From an uncultured Oscillibacter sp. (lineage in GTDB: Bacteria > Bacillota > Clostridia > Oscillospirales > Oscillospiraceae), in the NCBI GenBank assembly GCA_902476875.1, contig CABSFC010000079.1, positions 1 to 13,057 of the forward strand: 13,057 nucleotides of DNA, given 5' to 3'. This document shows positions 6,983-13,057 of this stretch, in pieces. Each line of letters starts with the position of its first letter. Position 1 is the stretch's first letter. The notes beneath the pieces were generated by a model. The model was not told the origin of the DNA. It searched no databases and saw only the letters and a program-made list of their open reading frames with translations. The position numbers were made by a program, and so were the translations under genes.

Positions 6983-7011
6983 TCGCTTTTTTATACGTTC
7001 CGTGCTATAAT
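6983..7011 (+). promoter_or_regulatory. Promoter of vanRS (extended -10)
   Basis: TGCTATAAT (7003-7011) is a perfect -10 with an extended TGn element, 27 bases before the vanR ATG. At 17-bp spacing the -35 position is TCGCTT (6983-6988), a poor match, so the promoter probably relies on the extended -10 or an activator. A single weak VanR-box-like sequence (6958-6970, about 7 of 11 fixed positions) lies just upstream. A very short stem (GAGT-CAT-ACTC) with six Ts at 6974-6992 overlaps the -35 area. Confidence 0.65.
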
Positions 7012-7038
7012 GCAGAAAAACACGAAAGGCCGGCAACT

Positions 7039-7734
7039 ATGGCTACACATATTTTAGTCGTCGATGACGAGACTGCGATCGCAGATCTGGTGGAGGTCTA
7101 TCTGAAAAACGAAGGCTTCACCATCCACAAATTCTATAATGCCTCCGACGCCCTGGCTTGTGTGCGGACGACACGCTTGAATCTGGCGGTGCTGGATGTG
7201 ATGCTGCCGGACATGGACGGCTTTACCCTCTGCCAGCGCATCCGGGAGGACCACCTGTTCCCCATCATCATGCTCACCGCAAAGGTGGAGGATATGGACA
7301 AGATCATGGGGCTGACCTTGGGAGCGGACGACTACATCACCAAGCCCTTCAATCCTCTGGAACTGGTGGCCCGGGTCAAGACTCAGCTGCGCCGCTACAC
7401 CCGGTACAACCCCAGGGAGGGGACAGTCCAGGAGGTCACCGAATACGACTTTCGAGGCCTTCAGATCTCCAAGGCCACTCACAAGTGCGTCCTGTTCGGC
7501 GAGGAACTGGCCCTGACGCCCTTGGAATTCTCCATTCTCTGGTATCTATGTGAGCACCGGGGGAATGTGGTGTCCAGCGAGGAACTGTTTGAACATGTTT
7601 GGGGCGAGGCGTTTATGGACAGCAACAACACCGTCATGAGTCACATCGCCCGGCTACGGGAAAAGATGCACGAGCCCAGCCGAAAGCCCAAATTCATCAA
7701 GACCGTTTGGGGGGTGGGGTACACCATTGAGTAA
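7039..7734 (+). CDS. vanR: VanR-type response regulator (OmpR/PhoB family, 231 aa)
   Basis: Transcription activator of the van genes, phosphorylated by VanS. The receiver domain (1-120) has the acidic pair Asp9-Asp10, phospho-acceptor Asp53 in VLDVMLPD, Thr80 and Lys102 (ITKPFNPLELVARV). The winged-helix DNA-binding domain (about 135-231) has EELALTPLEF and the ending FIKTVWGVGYTIE, typical of the OmpR/PhoB family. The length is exactly usual. AAAGG lies about 9 bases before the ATG. It overlaps vanS by 8 bases. The best candidate targets visible are three phased VanR-box-like sites in front of vanG. Assignment to the van system comes from the whole cluster; the domain calls stand alone. Confidence 0.93.
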   Translation: MATHILVVDDETAIADLVEVYLKNEGFTIHKFYNASDALACVRTTRLNLAVLDVMLPDMDGFTLCQRIREDHLFPIIMLTAKVEDMDKIMGLTLGADDYITKPFNPLELVARVKTQLRRYTRYNPREGTVQEVTEYDFRGLQISKATHKCVLFGEELALTPLEFSILWYLCEHRGNVVSSEELFEHVWGEAFMDSNNTVMSHIARLREKMHEPSRKPKFIKTVWGVGYTIE

Positions 7735-8833
7735 GAAAGGAAATACCCGCAGCCGCCGGAGATCTTTGCGCATCTGGGGCGGCTACCTGCTGGTCCTCAT
7801 GGCTTGGGTGGTCGCAGTGATGGCCTTGGCATTCCTGGGCTTCATCATCTGCGCCAGCATCACCTGGCAGCCCTCGCCGCTCTACGACTTCCTGAATTGG
7901 GTTCGAGACTACATCGTTCTGGTCTGCATCGTCACAGTGCTGGCGGGCTGGGTGGTCATCAGCTTCTATTTTATCTCCAAGCCCATCAAGCAGCTGGACG
8001 TGGTGGCCAATGCGGCAGAGCAATTATCCCGCCCCAGTGAGGAGCCCATCCAGCTGCCGGATTCCCTGGAGGACATCTCCATCCAGCTGAATCTGGCCCG
8101 GGAGCAGGCTCTCCGGGACGCCCGGGCAGCCCGGGAGGCAGAACAGCGGAAAAACGACCTAATCGTCTATCTGGCCCACGACCTGAAAACGCCCCTGACC
8201 AGCGTCATCGGCTACCTGACCCTCCTGCGGGATGAGCCTCAGATCTCCCCGGAGATCCGGGCCAGGTACACCGGCATCGCCCTGGAGAAGGCGGAGCGGC
8301 TGGAGGACCTCATCAACGAGTTCTTCGACATCACCCGCTTCAACCTCTCTCGCCTGGAGCTGGAGCGGCAGAGCGTGGACCTGACGCGGATGCTGGAGCA
8401 GGTCGCCAGCGAATTCCGCCCCATTTTCGCAGAATCGGGGCTGTCATGCAGCCTGGATCTGCCGCCCAAGCTGCACTATTCCTGTGACCCGGATAAGCTG
8501 GCAAGGGTCTTTGATAATCTCCTGCGCAACGCGTCTTATTATAGCCTGCCGGACAGCACGGTGGAAATTGCCGGACGGATAGAGGCCGGGAAAATCGTAC
8601 TCACCTTCTCCAATGCGGGAAAGAACATCCCCCAGGAGAAATTGGACCGGATCTTTGAACAGTTCTTCCGTCTGGACAGCTCCCGCGCCACCCGGACAGG
8701 TGGTGCGGGCCTTGGCTTAGCCATCGCCAAGGAGATCGTGGAGCTCCACGGCGGGACCATTCGGGCGGACAGCACCGAGGATCGGATCACCTTCACCATC
8801 TGTCTTCCGTCAGACCATTCAGAAGCGCCGTAA
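7727..8833 (+). CDS. vanS: VanS-type sensor histidine kinase (368 aa)
   Basis: Membrane kinase/phosphatase controlling VanR. The short basic N-terminus is followed by two membrane segments (about 17-43 and 62-84) separated by an extracellular loop of only about 18 residues. A linker/HAMP-like region reaches about 140. The H-box is LAHDLKTPLTSVIGYL (His151), the N-box DNLLRNAS (263-270), the F-box-like region FEQFFRLDSSR (310-320) and the G2-box GGAGLGLA (325-332). The G1 region reads FSNAGKNIP instead of the usual DNGPGI; a similar replacement occurs in VanS proteins as I recall them, so it supports the family rather than loss of function. The start must be TTG (7727): it overlaps the vanR end by 8 bases, follows a G-rich ribosome binding site, and the first ATG in frame would cut into the first membrane segment. 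Confidence 0.92.
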   Translation: MSKKGNTRSRRRSLRIWGGYLLVLMAWVVAVMALAFLGFIICASITWQPSPLYDFLNWVRDYIVLVCIVTVLAGWVVISFYFISKPIKQLDVVANAAEQLSRPSEEPIQLPDSLEDISIQLNLAREQALRDARAAREAEQRKNDLIVYLAHDLKTPLTSVIGYLTLLRDEPQISPEIRARYTGIALEKAERLEDLINEFFDITRFNLSRLELERQSVDLTRMLEQVASEFRPIFAESGLSCSLDLPPKLHYSCDPDKLARVFDNLLRNASYYSLPDSTVEIAGRIEAGKIVLTFSNAGKNIPQEKLDRIFEQFFRLDSSRATRTGGAGLGLAIAKEIVELHGGTIRADSTEDRITFTICLPSDHSEAP

Positions 8834-8862
8834 GAAAATCACAAGAATTTCGCAGAAAACTT
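8828..8862 (+). promoter_or_regulatory. Three 11-bp-phased VanR-box-like sites (vanG operator)
   Basis: Compared with the enterococcal VanR consensus TCGTANGAAANTT (11 fixed positions), CCGTAAGAAAATC (8828-8840) matches 9, TCACAAGAATTTC (8839-8851) matches 7 and TCGCAGAAAACTT (8850-8862) matches 9. Their starts are exactly 11 bases apart, placing them on the same DNA face as expected for tandem binding of an OmpR-type dimer. The first site overlaps the vanS stop codon. A poor -35 (TTGCAA, 8861-8866) and a poor -10 (TAGACA, 8883-8888) follow, fitting an activator-dependent promoter. The consensus is from published enterococcal work; use of these sites is inference. Confidence 0.65.
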
Positions 8863-8897
8863 GCAAGGCATCCGTTGGTAGATAGACAAGTATGAAA

Positions 8898-8945
8898 CGC
8901 CTGGTTCTGGTACCATTTCAGTATCAGAACCAGGCGCTTTATTTT
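8898..8945 (+). terminator. Terminator-like hairpin in the vanG leader (possible attenuator)
   Basis: CGCCTGGTTCTGGTAC (8898-8913) pairs with GTATCAGAACCAGGCG (8921-8936): 16 pairs with one G-U, loop CATTTCA, followed by CTTTATTTT. This has the shape of a strong intrinsic terminator. It lies after vanS but also after the VanR-box promoter region and only about 14 bases before the vanG AGGAGG, so vanG transcription from that promoter must pass through it. It may terminate uninduced vanRS read-through, act as an attenuator or stabilise the mRNA 5' end. Confidence 0.75.
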
Positions 8946-8964
8946 GATTAGGAGGTCTTATCCC

Positions 8965-10005
8965 ATGAAAACCATTCTCGTTCTCTTCGGCGGATGCTCC
9001 ACGGAGTACGAAGTTTCTCTCCATTCCGCCTATGCGGTGCTGTCCCACATGGACCCCGCCCGCTATACTCCTTTGGCTGTGGGCATCACACGGGAGGGGC
9101 AGTGGCTCTGCTATACCGGCGACCTCTCCCGGCTGGAGGACGGTACTTGGCAGCAGGCGGCAGACTGTATCCCCTGCACCCCGCTGGTGGAACGGGAGGC
9201 CCACGCTTTACTACTGCTGGACGGCTCCGGCCGCCGTCTCCTCTTTGACGCGGTATTCCCAGTCCTCCACGGCAAGAACGGCGAGGACGGTACGGTACAG
9301 GGACTCTTTGAACTGGCCGGGGTCCCGGTCATCGGCTGCGGGACATTGTCCAGCGCCTTGTGCATGGACAAGGACCGGGCCCACCAGCTGGCGGCCCTGG
9401 CCGGCATCCGGGTCCCCCGGAGCCACGTCTTTCATTCCAGCGATGATTTCAGCCGGATCGCCCAGGCAGCGGAGGAACTGGGATACCCGGTGTTTGTCAA
9501 GCCGGTCCGGGCCGGTTCCTCCTTCGGTATCACCAAAGTCTCCGGGCCGGAAGAGCTGCCCGCCGCCATGGAGGAGGCATTCCGCCACGACAGCGCCGTG
9601 ATCCTGGAGGAGACGATCCCCGGCTTTGAGGTGGGCTGCGCGGTCATGGGCAACGAGGAACTGACCGTGGGTCTGGTGGACGAGATTGCGCTGTCGGAGG
9701 GCTTTTTCAACTATGAGGAGAAGTACACCTTAAAGACCTCCGCCATCCACTGTCCCGCCCGCATCCCGCCGGAGAAGGCGGCAGAGATCCAGGCAGCGGC
9801 AAAAACCATTTACCGTGCCCTGGACTGCCGGGTATTCGCCCGGGTGGATCTGTTCCTCACCCCGGATGGGGAGATCGTCTTCAATGAGGTCAACACCATC
9901 CCCGGCTTCACCGCCCACAGCCGCTACCCCAGCATGATGCAGGGCATCGGCATTTCCTTTGGGGAGCTGGTGACCCGCCTGATCGAGTTGGGGGTGGCGG
10001 GATGA
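8965..10005 (+). CDS. vanG: VanG-type D-alanine--D-serine ligase (346 aa)
   Basis: ATP-grasp ligase joining D-Ala to D-Ser, so that peptidoglycan precursors end in D-Ser and bind vancomycin weakly. Motifs run in the usual order: FGGCSTEYEVS (8-18), HGKNGEDG (102-109), LCMDKDRAH (132-140), KPVRAGSSFGITKV (179-192), EKYTLKTS (252-259) and FNEVNTIPGFTAHSRYP (306-322). The EKY-type omega-loop motif is the one of the D-Ser ligases (VanC/E/G), whereas the D-Lac ligases (VanA/B) have a different loop, so the substrate can be read from the sequence. The closest remembered family is enterococcal VanG, with long shared motifs. The ATG at 8965 is chosen because AGGAGG (8950-8955) lies 9 bases upstream; an in-frame TTG at 8944 lies before that site. 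The stop overlaps the vanXY start (ATGA). Confidence 0.95.
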   Translation: MKTILVLFGGCSTEYEVSLHSAYAVLSHMDPARYTPLAVGITREGQWLCYTGDLSRLEDGTWQQAADCIPCTPLVEREAHALLLLDGSGRRLLFDAVFPVLHGKNGEDGTVQGLFELAGVPVIGCGTLSSALCMDKDRAHQLAALAGIRVPRSHVFHSSDDFSRIAQAAEELGYPVFVKPVRAGSSFGITKVSGPEELPAAMEEAFRHDSAVILEETIPGFEVGCAVMGNEELTVGLVDEIALSEGFFNYEEKYTLKTSAIHCPARIPPEKAAEIQAAAKTIYRALDCRVFARVDLFLTPDGEIVFNEVNTIPGFTAHSRYPSMMQGIGISFGELVTRLIELGVAG

Positions 10006-10754
10006 GAACCGTGTCGATTCCCCGGGAGCAGATTTTTCAGGGGCCGCTGGTCCTGGTCAACCGGGCGCATCCCCTGCATGAAAAAGAGCGATCTGCGCTG
10101 ACCTCGGTGGACCCGCACCACCCCGACATTCTTCTTGAAAGCCGGGCACGGCAGCTACTGTCTGCCTGTATCCAAAAGGCGGGGGGACAGCGGGAGATCG
10201 TGCCGGTGTCCGGCTGGCGGAGCCAGCAGGAACAGCAGCGGATCTGGGACGACTCCATGGCGGAGCATGGGGAGACATTTACCCGCCAGTATGTGGCCCT
10301 TCCAGGATGCAGTGAGCATCAGACCGGCCTCGCCATCGACCTGGGAAAGGCTGCCGGATACATCGACTTCATCCGGCCTGCCTTTCCCTATGACGGCGTC
10401 TGCGGAAGATTTAGGCGTCTGGCGGCCCGGTACGGCTTTATCGAACGCTACCAGCGGGGCAAGGAGGAAGTCACCGGGATCTCGGCTGAGCCGTGGCACT
10501 TCCGCTATGTGGGGGCGCCCCACGCCCAGCTGATGGAAACCAACGGGCTGTGTCTGGAGGAGTACCGGGACTTTTTGCGGCAGGGTCCCCGGAGCGTCGC
10601 TCTGGAAAACGGCCGCATGGCCCAGGTGTTCTATGTGCCCGCCGCCGGAGCCGTCACAGAGGTGGAAGTGCCGGAGGGCTGCTGCCAGATATCCGGCGAC
10701 AATGTGGAGGGATTTATCCTGACATGGTGGGGGGATACCCATGAGAACGGCTAA
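10002..10754 (+). CDS. vanXY: VanXY-type D,D-dipeptidase/D,D-carboxypeptidase (250 aa)
   Basis: Cytoplasmic zinc peptidase that destroys D-Ala-D-Ala and trims D-Ala from pentapeptide precursors, leaving the D-Ser-ended ones. Zinc ligands are His106 and Asp113 in SEHQTGLAID (104-113) and His166 in AEPWHFRYVG (162-171), with catalytic Glu163. Arg73 in VSGWRSQQEQ fits the substrate arginine of VanX/VanY. There is no signal peptide or membrane segment, as expected for VanXY rather than membrane-bound VanY. The C-terminal 50 residues beyond the catalytic core contain a WGDTHENG end and are of unknown role. It overlaps vanG by 4 and vanT by 14 bases, so all three are translationally coupled. Confidence 0.92.
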   Translation: MRTVSIPREQIFQGPLVLVNRAHPLHEKERSALTSVDPHHPDILLESRARQLLSACIQKAGGQREIVPVSGWRSQQEQQRIWDDSMAEHGETFTRQYVALPGCSEHQTGLAIDLGKAAGYIDFIRPAFPYDGVCGRFRRLAARYGFIERYQRGKEEVTGISAEPWHFRYVGAPHAQLMETNGLCLEEYRDFLRQGPRSVALENGRMAQVFYVPAAGAVTEVEVPEGCCQISGDNVEGFILTWWGDTHENG

Positions 10755-12822
10755 GAAAACCGTCCCGACTTTGGACCTCTTTCGTCTGGCGGCAGTCCTG
10801 CTGGTGGTGATGAACCACACCTCGCCCCTGGCGGATGTGTCTGCCATGGCTGATTTCTGGCTTACCCGGGTACTGGCCCGGGTGGCAGTCCCATTCTTTC
10901 TGATGACCACTGGGTACTTTCTGAGCCGGAATCACTGGGCTGGTGTGGGGCGGCAGCTGAAAAAGCTCTGCCTGCTCTACGGCGTCTGCATCCTTTTGTA
11001 TCTGCCAGTGAATCTCTATGCCGGCAGCTTCACCGGTCCGGCGGATGTTTTGCGGAAACTGCTGGTGGACGGCACCTTCTACCACCTGTGGTATTTCCCG
11101 GCGACCATTCTGGGCATCGTCATCGCCCGGTGGCTCAGCCGGCTGGGCCTGCGGGTGGCTCTGCCTGTGGCGGCGCTACTCTATCTCATCGGTCTGGGCG
11201 GGGACAGTTACTATGGACTGGTTTCCCAGATCCCGCTGCTTCGGACCCTTTACGACGGCATTTTTACACTGTGCGGCTATACCCGCAATGGCCTGTTCTT
11301 CGCGCCACTGTTCCTTCTGCTTGGGGCCGCCGGAAGGCGGTGGAACCAAAAGCTGTCTCTGGCGGGCTTCTTCCTCTCTCTGGCAGCCATGAGCGCCGAG
11401 GGGCTGTGGCTCCATCGCATGGATGTCCAGCGCCACGACAGCATGTACCTCGCCCTCCCCCTGTGCATAGTATGCTTTTTTTCTCTGCTGCTGGGCGGAA
11501 ACAAGGGCGAGTCCAGGAAAGTCCGGGAATTTTCCACAGCCATGTATGTGCTCCATCCCCTCTGCATCGTACTGGTCCGGGGAGCGGCAAAGCTACTGGG
11601 ACTGGGAGAAATGCTCATTGAAAACAGTGTTCTCCATTTTATTGTGGTGCTGGCGCTCAGTGCGCTGCTCTCCGCCCCTTGCCTGCTGAGGCTTCAAAAG
11701 AAGCCCAGCCCCACCGCTCGGGCCTGGCGGGAGGTGGATCTGGCGGCCCTTGGGCACAACGCCCAGGTGCTGCGGAACACATTGGCCCCGGGGACAGAGC
11801 TGATGGCGGTGGTAAAGGCGGAGGCCTACGGTCACGGCGGGGCAGTGACCGCCCGCACCTTACAGCGAGCGGGCGTCCGGGCCTTTGCCGTGGCCTGCCT
11901 GGCCGAGGGGATTGCTCTGCGAAAGGCGGGCATCCGGGGGACGATCTTGATCTTAGGTTATACCTCCCCGGAGGAAGCTCCGCTCTTGACACGATGGCAT
12001 CTGACCCAGACGGTGGCGGATATTGACCACGGGCGGGCCTTGGCAGCCAGAGGGCGGCGTGTCCATGTCCATCTGGCCCTGGACACGGGGATGCACCGGC
12101 TGGGCATCCTGGCGGAAAACCGGAAGGAGATCCTGGAGGCATTCCGGCTTCCAAACCTGGTAGTGGACGGTGTCTTTTCTCATCTATACGTCTCGGACAG
12201 CCTGGAAGCCGAAGATGTTGCCTACACCCAAGAGCAGCTGACCTTGTTCTATGATACGGTGGCCTGGCTCCGAACTGCCGGATATGATCCCGGCAAAGTT
12301 CATATCCAGTCCAGCTATGGACTTTGGAACCTCCCAGCTCAGCCCTGTGACTATGTCCGGGCTGGAATCGCACTCTATGGAGTTCGAAGCGATGATGCGC
12401 CTGTTCAGCGAAGCCTTGACCTGCGGCCGGTTCTGTCTCTCCGGGCCAGAGTGGCCAGTATCCGCACTGTGCAAGCCGGAGAGAGCGCCGGGTACGGGCG
12501 GGTCTTTCAGGCAGAGCAAGAAACCAAACTGGCGGTGGTCACCATCGGCTACGCGGACGGTCTGCCCCGGGATCTGCCTCAGCGGGGCGGCCAGGTGCTG
12601 ATTCAGGGCCGGCGTTGTCCTATGGTGGGGTGGATGTGCATGGACCAGTTGCTGGTGGACGTCAGCGATCTTTCGGAGGTCGCTCCTGGCGATACAGTGA
12701 CTATTATCGGCCGGGATGGCGGTCAGGTGATTCGGGCAGAGGAACTGGCTGCATGCTGTGGGACGATTACCAACGAACTGCTCTCCCGGTTAGGCATGCG
12801 GTTACCCATTGTTTCTGGTTAA
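10741..12822 (+). CDS. vanT: VanT-type membrane-bound serine racemase (693 aa)
   Basis: Supplies D-Ser for VanG. The N-terminal half (1-about 315) is an acyltransferase-3-like membrane domain with about ten hydrophobic segments (LDLFRLAAVLLVVMNHTS at 11-28 is its signature), thought to take up L-Ser. The C-terminal half (about 328-693) is an alanine-racemase-fold PLP enzyme: PLP lysine Lys359 in VVKAEAYGHG and catalytic Tyr585 in SAGYGRVF. Their spacing (226) equals Lys39 to Tyr265 in the Geobacillus alanine racemase. GTITNEL (674-680) places Asn678 where alanine racemases have a tyrosine (Tyr354), the substitution reported to let VanT accept serine. CMDQLLVDVSD (633-643) is also family-typical. 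The length matches VanT. The ATG lies inside the vanXY end after a G-rich ribosome binding site. Confidence 0.95.
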   Translation: MRTAKKTVPTLDLFRLAAVLLVVMNHTSPLADVSAMADFWLTRVLARVAVPFFLMTTGYFLSRNHWAGVGRQLKKLCLLYGVCILLYLPVNLYAGSFTGPADVLRKLLVDGTFYHLWYFPATILGIVIARWLSRLGLRVALPVAALLYLIGLGGDSYYGLVSQIPLLRTLYDGIFTLCGYTRNGLFFAPLFLLLGAAGRRWNQKLSLAGFFLSLAAMSAEGLWLHRMDVQRHDSMYLALPLCIVCFFSLLLGGNKGESRKVREFSTAMYVLHPLCIVLVRGAAKLLGLGEMLIENSVLHFIVVLALSALLSAPCLLRLQKKPSPTARAWREVDLAALGHNAQVLRNTLAPGTELMAVVKAEAYGHGGAVTARTLQRAGVRAFAVACLAEGIALRKAGIRGTILILGYTSPEEAPLLTRWHLTQTVADIDHGRALAARGRRVHVHLALDTGMHRLGILAENRKEILEAFRLPNLVVDGVFSHLYVSDSLEAEDVAYTQEQLTLFYDTVAWLRTAGYDPGKVHIQSSYGLWNLPAQPCDYVRAGIALYGVRSDDAPVQRSLDLRPVLSLRARVASIRTVQAGESAGYGRVFQAEQETKLAVVTIGYADGLPRDLPQRGGQVLIQGRRCPMVGWMCMDQLLVDVSDLSEVAPGDTVTIIGRDGGQVIRAEELAACCGTITNELLSRLGMRLPIVSG

Positions 12823-12885
12823 AGAGCGGTAGGGAATTTTACAAAGATTCCGGTTCGGATTTCAACATGAATATACCTTTAAACA

Positions 12886-12927
12886 GGAATAGCCACCAAC
12901 CACGATGAAATGGTTGATGGCTATTCC
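12886..12927 (+). terminator. Hairpin after vanT, probable terminator
   Basis: GGAATAGCCACCAACCA (12886-12902) pairs with TGGTTGATGGCTATTCC (12911-12927): 16 of 17 pairs with one C-A mismatch (a G-U wobble on the minus strand), loop CGATGAAA. It starts 63 bases after the vanT stop. The tail on the plus strand is only CGTTTGG, so the T-tract is weak; on the minus strand TGTTTAAAGG follows. It is probably the end of the vanG-XY-T transcript, possibly two-directional. Confidence 0.55.
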
Positions 12928-12950
12928 CGTTTGGTCGACACCAAGAGATT

Positions 12951-12964
12951 CTCTCAATCGGTTT
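12951..12964. repeat. Exact 14-base inverted copy of the repeat beside the recombinase gene
   Basis: CTCTCAATCGGTTT is the exact reverse complement of 1012-1025; its last 12 bases also equal 1045-1056. It lies in the AT-richer non-coding region after the van terminator hairpin and shortly after a small dyad TTGGT-CGAC-ACCAA (12931-12944). Possible meanings are an element end, a recombinase-binding site or a shared regulatory sequence. A 14-base match is near what chance allows in a 13-kb window, so the shared non-coding setting is the main support. Confidence 0.5.
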
Positions 12965-13027
12965 AATCTGGTGTTTTCAAGATGTCCTTATGAGGAGTCG
13001 CCCTTTGCCCTCTTTTTCTTTTGCACA

Positions 13028-13056
13028 TTGTGTTTTGGAAAAGGGTATGCTATAAT
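13028..13056 (+). promoter_or_regulatory. Outward promoter at the right edge
   Basis: TTGTGT (13028-13033), a 17-bp spacer and TATAAT (13051-13056), with an extended TGC before the -10. The TGCTATAAT core is identical to that of the vanR promoter. It reads out of the window, so a further plus-strand gene probably starts soon after 13057. Confidence 0.65.
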
Positions 13057-13057
13057 T

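Noticed and set aside
6974..6992. Short stem with six Ts before vanR as terminator of the sigma-like gene
   Set aside because: The stem is only 4 bp and overlaps the vanR promoter; too weak to call a terminator on its own.
6894..7038. A vanU-like regulator gene before vanR
   Set aside because: Only 145 bases are available and no open frame or helix-turn-helix is present; the gap holds just the vanR promoter.
10155..12373. Long minus-strand frames of up to 251 codons under vanXY and vanT
   Set aside because: Typical antisense frames of GC-rich genes; vanXY and vanT are complete and carry all catalytic residues.
12985..13054. Short plus-strand frame from an ATG after TTATGAGGAG
   Set aside because: About 20 codons only, no proper ribosome binding site, and it runs through the promoter at the right edge.
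1..13057. CRISPR array, tRNA or rRNA genes, IS elements
   Set aside because: No regularly spaced repeats, no tRNA-like cloverleaf or rRNA signature, and no transposase motif other than the serine recombinase were seen on reading both strands.

Overview
The window looks like part of an integrative mobilizable element of gut Clostridia (Bacillota) that lies directly beside a complete, compact vanG-type (D-Ala-D-Ser) glycopeptide-resistance cluster. The recombinase, relaxase, MobC and RepA families, the strong AAGGAGG-type ribosome binding sites and the DUF6076-like/sigma pair are typical of Clostridia. The van genes are visibly GC-rich, with many GGC, CTG and GCC codons. The last 235 bases are clearly more AT-rich. 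This points to a moderately to highly GC-rich host such as an Oscillospiraceae or Lachnospiraceae member rather than to Clostridioides difficile or Enterococcus. The genus call is inference.

Left part (1-4456, all on the minus strand): reading right to left there is a RepA-type ATPase, a 200-base gap with dyads that could hold oriT, mobC, a MobA-type relaxase with a MobB-like membrane protein encoded out of frame inside its 3' half, an intrinsic terminator at the relaxase stop, a small TnpW-like protein, and the N-terminal 329 codons of a large serine recombinase that runs off the left edge. This is a replication, mobilization and integration module.

Middle (4676-6893, plus strand): a protein with a cysteine cluster and an AT-hook-like tail (DUF6076-like) overlaps a diverged sigma-70-family protein. 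They form a translationally coupled pair that ends 145 bases before vanR.

Right part (7039-12822, plus strand): vanR and vanS (overlapping by 8 bases), then a 131-base regulatory gap, then vanG, vanXY and vanT (overlapping by 4 and 14 bases). VanG makes D-Ala-D-Ser, VanT imports and/or makes D-Ser, VanXY removes D-Ala-ending precursors, and VanRS controls the set. No vanU, vanY or vanW is present, so the layout matches the five-gene arrangement I recall for C. difficile vanG. The vanS-vanG gap carries three 11-bp-phased matches to the published enterococcal VanR box, then a 16-bp stem with a T-rich tail placed before the vanG ribosome binding site, which could be a terminator or attenuator.

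Right margin (12823-13057): a hairpin after vanT, a 14-base sequence that is an exact inverted copy of one beside the recombinase gene, and a good outward-facing promoter at the very edge. Both ends of the element and its insertion site appear to lie outside the window or are unproven.
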